In this document: piece after piece, positions 48,246-64,000 of the stretch
How positions within the stretch are numbered: the first letter of the stretch is position 1
Layout of the letters: each line of letters begins with the position of its first letter
Assembly (NCBI GenBank): GCA_964036275.1
Contig: OZ038433.1
Coordinates: 16,808,257-16,872,256, forward strand
DNA length: 64,000 bases
DNA from: Litoditis marina
Taxonomy: Eukaryota > Nematoda > Chromadorea > Rhabditida > Rhabditidae
Direction: 5' to 3'
Translations under genes and position numbers: made by a program
The notes under the pieces: model-generated
What the model saw: the letters and a program-made list of their open reading frames with translations, nothing else
Database searches by the model: none
Told to the model about the DNA's origin: nothing

Positions 48246-49199
48246 TATAGAGTTTGCCGGTATTACCCTCGTGTTAATAGCTTGTGTCTTAATTTTATTT
48301 TATATTTTGGCTAGAGAAAGGATACAACCGACACATTCCAGATTTTTGGAAAAAGTAGCTGCGGCCTCATTGCAACTTAGTGTGATTCGCGTTCTCCTTC
48401 TTTTCTTTCTATCATTTTCAAAATCATGAGTATTTCTGATTCGGTATTTCAACTTCAGAAAATATCAACTTTAAGAAAGAAAAACGACTGAGATTGGAAA
48501 GTTGAAATCACTAACTAAATTGAAAATTAAAATCACCAAATATATATTTATAGCTATTTTGTGGTGAAAACACGATTTTTGATTAATTTGGAACTGAATC
48601 AGACTACACATGTTGCTAACAATCTTACCGGTTCTTCGTAAGAAAAATTTTGCAGTACGATGATTATATATTTATAGTATGGCGACTCGAGAGTGGCTCA
48701 TAATGTTTGAAATAGCTTTTTTGCATCGCTGTAATACTATCTCAAGAGTCGATAACGGAAACGATTTCAAAGAAAAAACTTCAAATAAACTGGAGACAAA
48801 CTATAAAGGCATACGTTAAATGTACATGTATGTCCCCTACAAACTGAGACAGTGCTGTGTGCAATTTATATGCCCGACCGGAGAAAGAGTAGTTTGGGTT
48901 GTATTAGTAAACTTGTATGATAAAATGAACACAGTACTTATGCATGAATCATTACGTGTCTTGTGGAACCTACTGTGTATAAAAATGGAATTGATTCATA
49001 TTATACTTAGCATCACAACCAAGAAGATGTATAAACATGAGCAATGGACGAGAGAAGTTAAAATGTGCCGAGACACCACAACGTGAAATAGTGTATAGTG
49101 AGTAGGGAATATATGCACTTTTGAGATCTTGGTGATATGGTTACCAACTACACAACCGAGATCCGATGCGGTCACACGTCACAAAATGATGAAAACACG

Positions 49200-49385
49200 C
49201 GTTCCCTAAAATTACCTCAGTAGGTGACCGGTTGGTAACCTGGAATGGAAAACCGGTTACCGGTTTTTCTCACTCATAATTTGATTTTCGTTTGAGGTTA
49301 GCTACCGGTTACCTGTGAGGTAACCTGGAAAAAGGGTTACCAAATCCGGTCAGGTTACCAAATCCGGTTACATACAGAACTAGCA
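49200..49385. mobile_element. GGTAACC/GGTTACC MITE, copy 2
   Basis: It shares attacctcagtaggtgaccg, accggttaccggttttt and aggtaacctggaaaaagggt with copy 1. A short direct repeat of ggttaccaaatccggt lies at its right end. Confidence 0.8.
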
Positions 49386-49742
49386 CCTAAATTTATGTAA
49401 ATTATTAACTAAGAATATCACGTTAATTACCTTCTCCATAGGCAGTTTCAAACATTTACACACATCGATGAACGGTGCTTTGTTTCTTTAGTAGAACGAA
49501 AACCCGCTGCACAACTTTCAACTTCGACCAAAAACGAAAACCCGCTGCACAACTTTCAACTTCGACCAAAGCTTATTTACTTATTCTCTAATTGTTCTTT
49601 ATTTTCTTTAAGTTCATCCTGTATGATAAGTTTGATTGCGAGGCAGGACGATAAACTATATAGCAAATAATCATATCTTCTGCGACGTTTCATAGAATAA
49701 TAGTTCTCGATTATCAATTCGATCTCATTATTGAATTCAGAG

Positions 49743-50763
49743 ATGAATGAATGAACAAATTTGTTACGCAAATGAAGCGTGTGATAAAATAAATGTACAG
49801 AATGGCAAAGACAGTATGGTTTAGACGCGGAAAGATATTACAACAAGTTGGAGGCAAATTCTACACGTAACCGAAAACATAGGTAATATACAGTACAAGG
49901 ATGAATAATATGACAATAGTTACATAACAAACAGTCAGTCAATACAGTACACATGTCACAATATTAGGTTATTATTCGTTTCAAACCAGCTGAAATTGAC
50001 AAAATCTTCTTTTCCTTAGTTTCAAGTATTTTGAGCCTGCTCGCACGGAGAAAAAATAATTATTATTGGTATTGGAAAACTTAGTTTCGTGTTCGATCCT
50101 CTAGTTCTGGAGTTTGAAAAAGTATAAAACTTTGAAGGTTTCAAACGTATCTGACCAGTTAAAGTTTTCTCTACGACTGGGGAAAAATGTCAGACCAAAT
50201 ATTCTATTTCGCACTTCAGATGAAGGTACTTTACAATAAGTGTAACCATCTTTTCTCATGAACAACTGCACAGATTCAAGTGCTTTAACAACACTTTCAT
50301 CTCAATTAACATCCACTTTCAACAATAGGACAAACATAGGTCTTGTAGAGTTTCACAAGGACGTTTTTTGACTTTTAACGATTTGAATAAATTGAAAGTT
50401 CTTCTCTTTGTGAGTCTGCTCATTCTCTTATAATGGTCAGCAAATTTCAGGGATTCATCTCTGATAAACCTTCGTGTCATCCGCGATCACTTTACATCTA
50501 ACCTCACCAATTGAGAGCATTTCTGGAAATTCGCAGGTGTAAATGCTGAATAGTATTGGGACAGAACACCCCCTGAGTGACTCCACTAAATATTTTGTGA
50601 ATTTCTTATTTTGCTCGACCAATAGTAACTTGAAAAGATCGTAGCGAAAAATGACGAACTCTTTATTTAACGGGGCTATGTTAACCACACCGATCAACCA
50701 GTAACCGGGTTTCTTGTTTTTTAGCCGCTTTGTCACGCATTGGTAGGACGGTCCCTTGGTCAA
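49743..50763 (-). pseudogene. Degenerate LINE 3' half (reverse transcriptase remnant)
   Basis: On the minus strand from 50763 the frame ends with FSIYTCEFPEML and CKVIADDTKVYQ, the reverse transcriptase ADD active-site region, followed by stops and frameshifts. Then come a recognisable C-terminal LINE block (RNRIFGLTFFPSRRENFN, FETFKVLYFFKL, FFSVRAG), a 3' UTR shared with 40886-41063, and an (ATTC)n tail at 49743-49756. The tail differs from the intact element at 1709, so it is a different subfamily. Confidence 0.82.
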
Positions 50764-51073
50764 TCAGGTAACCTATTTAATGGACTTGTTACTGAATAAC
50801 ACGGTTACTGGAGAAATCGGCGAGAGATCAGTTACGAGTAAGACGCAGACCGACATCCGAAAGACATTTATAGGTGTCGGGACAGAGAGTCTTCACAGAC
50901 TCACCATGTTCTAAGGAGAAACAGTTGACGTCTTCAATTAGTGAAAAGCATATGAAATCATAATCCTATTGGCGGGGTTCAAACTACAAATAAAACGAAG
51001 AATAGAAAACAGTGTATACGGAAAATTAGAGAAGTGGAAAAACAAAGATTCCGGGCAACTTCGGCTTACTACT

Positions 51074-52776
51074 TCAGGTGCAAGGCACATTGATGGTCTC
51101 CTTGTTGAAGCATTCTTCGTATTTGGTTCTGTCGCGAAGGACGGTGTGGTAACTGTCGGAGGTTTGTCCATCGGTTGTTACCGTTATCAGGTCCAATAAT
51201 TCTTCATCTTCGTAGTCGAGAACCTAGAACGAGTATTTATGATGTGGCACACATTGTTTTCATTTTTTCCGTCTCCATAGGTTTCTTGTTGGTCGGTTTC
51301 CAACTCATTTTCTCTTTTTCTCTGTAGCTCTGTGTCTCTCTGTGTATCTAAAAGTCCTTGTTACACGAAATATACTTCTGTTCTAATTAATTTTACACCA
51401 TATTGGTTTTGGATCAAATGTGTACAAGGAATAAAGAGGCCAATGAACGGATACTAGATCTTTTTTTTTCGCTAAAAAGGCTAATCTCGTTTTTTTACCA
51501 CCGAAAGTTGGCTGGATCGTTGTGAGTTGTAACCAGAATTTTTTTCTGTTACAATAAATTCATTTTTTCGGAAACTTTGAAGTAAATTAGATTGACTTTC
51601 GTTTCGAAACATTTGTCTGTTGCCCTTTCATATTTACTTTAATGGTATCAACCAAAACCAACCTTTACTCTCTTTCCACATTAGAATAATGAAGCAACAT
51701 TAAGAGTTTTTAGAGTCAGTAATTTAGAACGAATGTCTGAATTGGAGTTACGTTCTAATTGAGAGCAGATTTTATGCTCCATAGGCGGTATGCATGAAAC
51801 ATCCCGGGCCGGGTTGGGATGCTATCCCGAGCTATTTCCCGGCCAATTCAGCTCGGGATAGCATTCCAACCCGACCCGGGATGTTCCATGCATACGGCCT
51901 CAGGCAAGAATCGAATATGGGTTCTTATGATCACTTGCCCATTGCCAATGAGGGGGATTGTTGTTCTTGTCGTAGTTGGCAGACCGTTTCAAGTATCTCC
52001 ACTCAGCAACAAAGACGGACGTTTCTTCCATCTTTTTCTTTTCATCGATGAAGAATGTGCCTTCTACGTGTTTGAAGAGCACATACATCGGTATAGGTTT
52101 CACGTCGAGATCGAGAGTTCTCATCCGGCTCAAAAAAGCAGATTAGTCACGATTGTCTGGGCTTAACGATATAATATAGTTCCAAGTTTTTTTGTAAAAT
52201 ACTTGAGTGTGAATTTGTCAAAGTATATAACTATGAGCGTAGAGAAACAGTTAATGGTTTTTAGATCAGAGCCACACGATCAGGCCCTTTCTATTCGTCG
52301 TCTCTTTTTCTTCTACTGAGCCTACCGAAACAATTAGTCTTTTCAAATGTTTTTTCTCACGTTCTATTATCATATATCACTTATTCTCTATTTGCGCCGC
52401 ATTTTAAAAACCTTATGAACGACAGTCTTCGACAGGCAGAAGAAGAGAACTTTTCAGATCAGTAACAGCTGTTTTGCGAGCTTAAAATGAACATTATGTT
52501 AATAATAACATACGGATAGTAGGGTTTCGGTGACTGACAGGATTTGTTGCCAACCAGAAAGAACACATCATGCATGCCATCTAAAAGTATTTGAATTTTT
52601 GGAAAACTGACGATACGCCCATCTAGAATTGATTGCAAGCAATTCGGAAATATTAACATACCCTGAATTGCGAGCGAACTAAGAAGCGACAAACCCACTC
52701 GGAAAGAAAATTTGGATGCGTATGTTGCGGTTATTGCCACTTTCAACTGATGCGAGGGTATCATCATTTTAGACAT
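51074..52776 (-). CDS. Probable five-exon gene, unknown function (203 residues)
   Basis: I do not recognise a family. Exons (complement): 52662-52776, 52514-52622, 51935-52128, 51502-51545, 51074-51223. Phases agree throughout. The first intron is only 39 bases (GTATGT...TTCTAG), a size seen in nematodes. Exon 2 has ILLDGMHDVFFLVGNKSC. Exon 3 is the most gene-like, with IPMYVLFKHVEGTFFIDEKK and FVAEWRYLKRSANYD and Trp/Tyr/Lys-rich composition. The last exon is acidic (DYEDEELLDL) and ends CFNKETINVPCT. No signal peptide or membrane helix is evident. Exon 4 and the exon 3 donor (GTGATC) are the least certain. Exons 3 and 5 are better supported than the joined model. It could be a nematode-specific protein or a decaying gene. 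Confidence 0.5.
51784..51900. repeat. Long, nearly perfect DNA hairpin
   Basis: Arms of about 50 bp (51784-51833 and 51850-51900) are inverted copies separated by 16 bp. They are GC-rich: atcccgggccgggttgggat and tgctatcccgagct against the complements. Only about three mismatches were seen. It lies in intron 3 of the unknown gene and is probably a palindromic MITE. Confidence 0.88.
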
Positions 52777-55078
52777 AGTTGCAGCTTCCGTATGGCTTTG
52801 ACCACCCTCTTTGTATTTGTATTCGAATTATGAGTTGTCGCTAGATATAATTACCCGTCTGATTATGCGGAATTCAATTTCGTTTTCTCATGTATTGTAC
52901 CACACTCTATTGCCTGTGTTTTGAATCACCCTGCACGGAGCGGTAGAGTTTTGCAGAGTTGATTACGAGTGAGTCCGTTCAATCTGTTTAAATTCCGGTG
53001 CCAGAGACTGAAGAAAAAAACATGTCGGTTAGGTGTGTTCGTTTGAAACGCAAAAGCCTCTAATAATGGATTGCTCGTTTCTTCGTTCTTTCGTTCTTTC
53101 GTTCGTGCGTTCGTTTTGGCGTTTGCCCAGCTGCTCTGCGTCTAGTGCCTTTTAGTGGGTCGCATTAGAGCGCGTAGTCTGTATTAAGCATTCCTTGCTG
53201 CCCCCCCTTCAATGACGAGTTAATCTAACTACTTCTATCGAATAATTTGTGTCTGTAACCCACCAACTCGCATAATCTTGGTACCCACAATGTGTGAGGT
53301 GGGCTCGATAACAGTGGCATCGAATACCATGGGCAGGAAGAACAGTTCGTCAACTGAAAACGACGTTATAAATGTTAAGCTCTTATAGAGTTGGTTTCTC
53401 GTAAACCAATTCTATACGTGATGTCCTATCTCTCTGTGTTTGAAGTTGGATCTCGTTGCCTTTCCGTAAAAATTTATGAATTCAGGCGAAAAAAGTATCG
53501 GGTTCCAACTAGAAGTCCAACGAAGTGATGTAATCATAGGTACCTGTGTTTGCCTTCACAGAACGTTTTATTCGCCTACGACCGAACATATTTACTGAAA
53601 ATATTGTCTCACTTAATCATAGACAGCTGCATCAATTACTAACTTCGGGCGTGGCGACAGGAGTTGTCAGTAACACAAACAGTTTCCGAGAAACGCTCAT
53701 TTCGGTTTTCTCCTTTGAACATATGGAGATCGCCCTTTCTTGAAATCATTATATACGGTGTATTCGGCATAATTCCGTCGGGATTGTAGTTTGATACCGT
53801 TGGATTTCGTTTGAAGTTCTCCGAGCATGCCCTGTATTTTACGAAATCACTCTTACTTCGTTTCAGACATCCGTACAGCTGTTTTGGCATGACAATGGGC
53901 GTTGAAACAGATCTCTAATTATCGAGGAGTTTTGTGAGAAACCGATCCTTGGGAAAGTGTGGATACTGTAGGAGTCCACCTACGAAATATGACGTGTATA
54001 CTATCTTTCTTGCAGACAATTGGTGGTGAAAATTAGATTGGAATATTCGCAGAAGAGACAAAAAAGTCGAAGAAGAGCAAGAAGAGCAAGAAAAAGCTGA
54101 ACAATAACAAGAAGAACAAGAAAGAGAAGAGAGAAAACAAGGAGAGCGAGGAGGAGGAAAACGTAGACTCCGACGAGCAGTAGGGAAGACGTTTCAACTG
54201 TTGACTTATCTCCTCAACGATATACGTTATGTGTCCTCGTGAATGAAGATCATCGTTTTGATGTGTTCTGTGGTTTTGATGCGGAAAAATGACAAAAACT
54301 CAACTGTCGGCTGAAACATTTATGAAACAATAATTCACTGTGAGAAAATTCTACTTATGTAACCGATTGAGTGACATCAAATAACTCAGTGAAACACAGA
54401 GGGTGCAAAACGAGTTAAAGTAATGGGTAGTGGATAGGTTCGGTCTGGCGCGGTAACAATCACTTTTGACAGTCCTATTCATACAATCATTTTCCACTTT
54501 TCATACTTTCCAACAAAAAAAAACCACGAACAGATTGCATTTATTGAAATTGAACAGGAGATTGAGTTTATGTTTAATGGAAAATCTGTTGCTCTGTGAT
54601 CGATTCCACAGCAAAACCGCATTTTGTCATCGCATAGGTTCTGAAAATAACACCGATAAAAACACCGAAAAAAGTTCAAAGGGAACGGTACGGTCAATAA
54701 GAAACCTCCGCCCGAAACGCGCTCTCCCTCAGACCGTTGTTGTTCCGCAGCACTTCCGGGCAGTTTTAGGGCGCGTCCCCGACAGAATGGGGGCCAGATC
54801 ACGGCTGCTCAAAAATAGCTTACAATCGGTATAGTGTGGAAAGTGTCCAAGTTCTCGAAATCATTGAGTTTGCATGCAAATACGGGCAAATGATCACGCA
54901 CAATGGCACAATACATTGATTTTATAAAAATTCCCTTCTGTTCAAATGTCGAAATATTACACTTTCTTTGAGTTGTACGGTTGTCTACGTGATTTTATTT
55001 GATGAAAATAACGCTGAACTGTGAACAATAACGGTAATAAAACACATTAGAACATACTTTCTGAGCTAAAATTGTTGT
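52777..55078. other. Largely unassigned intergenic region
   Basis: Holds a short TTCGTTCT repeat (about 53080-53125) and an 83-codon minus-strand frame at 53639-53890 (many Arg, Asn and Cys, no family recognised). The lysine/glutamate-rich plus-strand segment is listed separately. The promoter of the unknown minus-strand gene should lie just above 52776. Nothing else could be supported. Confidence 0.4.
54053..54183 (+). CDS. Possible terminal exon with Lys/Glu-rich tail
   Basis: After an acceptor-like attcgcag, 42 codons read as repeated KKS units, then NNNKKNKK, then an acidic ESEEEENVDSDE end and TAG 54181-54183. Low-complexity basic-then-acidic tails are common in nuclear proteins. The tract could equally be a purine-rich microsatellite. 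No upstream exon was identified. Confidence 0.22.
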
Positions 55079-63911
<8,833 letters not shown>

Positions 63912-64000
63912 TCTATCAAATGAGAACTGATTCCACACAAAAATTATCGTGTTAGCGTGTATAGCACACTCGTGACTCTGTTTTCATTAAGTGCCCTACA

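Larger units (their letters stand above)
46192..49742. other. Intergenic region with MITEs, no gene supported
   Basis: 46192-46500, 46640-47130, 47342-47700 and 48250-49195 are AT-rich and without recognisable coding structure. The promoter of the minus-strand acyltransferase gene should lie just above 46192. The 88-codon plus-strand frame at 48820-49086 has no family features. A perfect tandem duplication of about 36 bp (acgaaaacccgctgcacaac...cgacca) occupies about 49496-49568. Confidence 0.5.

Noticed and set aside
50969..51199. 76-codon plus-strand frame
   Set aside because: Overlaps the last exon of the unknown minus-strand gene, whose acidic C-terminal frame and splice acceptor look better.
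53639..53890. 83-codon minus-strand frame with ATG
   Set aside because: Amino-acid composition is plausible, but no neighbouring exon, family or splice connection was found.

Overview
This is nuclear DNA from a Caenorhabditis-like nematode, inferred from protein families and gene style. The spliced genes use GT/AG introns, many with a TTTCAG-type acceptor. One gene encodes a two-domain O-acyltransferase (OAC family, acyltransferase-3 plus SGNH). Another encodes an insulin/EGF-receptor L-domain protein (irld type). Almost every intron and intergenic gap carries small palindromic transposons. No strong evidence points to bacteria, phage or CRISPR.

Left half (1-34638): one tandem satellite with a monomer of about 160 bp, roughly 180 copies over about 29 kb. 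It is split by two insertions. The first (1709-5529) is a nearly complete CR1/Jockey-type LINE whose ORF1 and ORF2 lie in one frame, separated by a single UAG, with no AUG available for ORF2. The second (29972-31652) is a foldback element with inverted arms of about 665 bp, a 3-bp target duplication and a nested smaller transposon at its centre. The array has higher-order structure: an 801-bp five-monomer repeat, a nearly perfect 5872-bp tandem duplication, and a third partial copy. The duplicated blocks supply empty sites for the foldback insertion. Two minisatellites follow at 34640-35095.

Middle (35941-46191, minus strand): a 16-exon OAC-type acyltransferase of 653 residues, assembled from exons whose reading phases all agree. 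Its introns hold at least seven recognisable transposon copies. Exon 15 sits between two introns carrying about 175-bp inverted copies of one repeat.

Right part: 46192-51073 is intergenic with MITEs and an old LINE 3' end. 51074-52776 is a probable five-exon gene of unknown function on the minus strand. 52777-55078 is largely unassigned. 55079-63911 is a 12-exon irld-type gene on the minus strand (442 residues: signal peptide, receptor L-domain repeats, C-terminal membrane helix). It has large introns containing a (TA)n tract, a GA-rich tract, SINE-like tRNA-derived copies, nested MITEs and a 5'-truncated LINE. A 361-bp element with a perfect 9-bp target duplication lies in its first intron. 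All gene models were built by eye from ORFs, splice signals and phase, and no transcript evidence was available.
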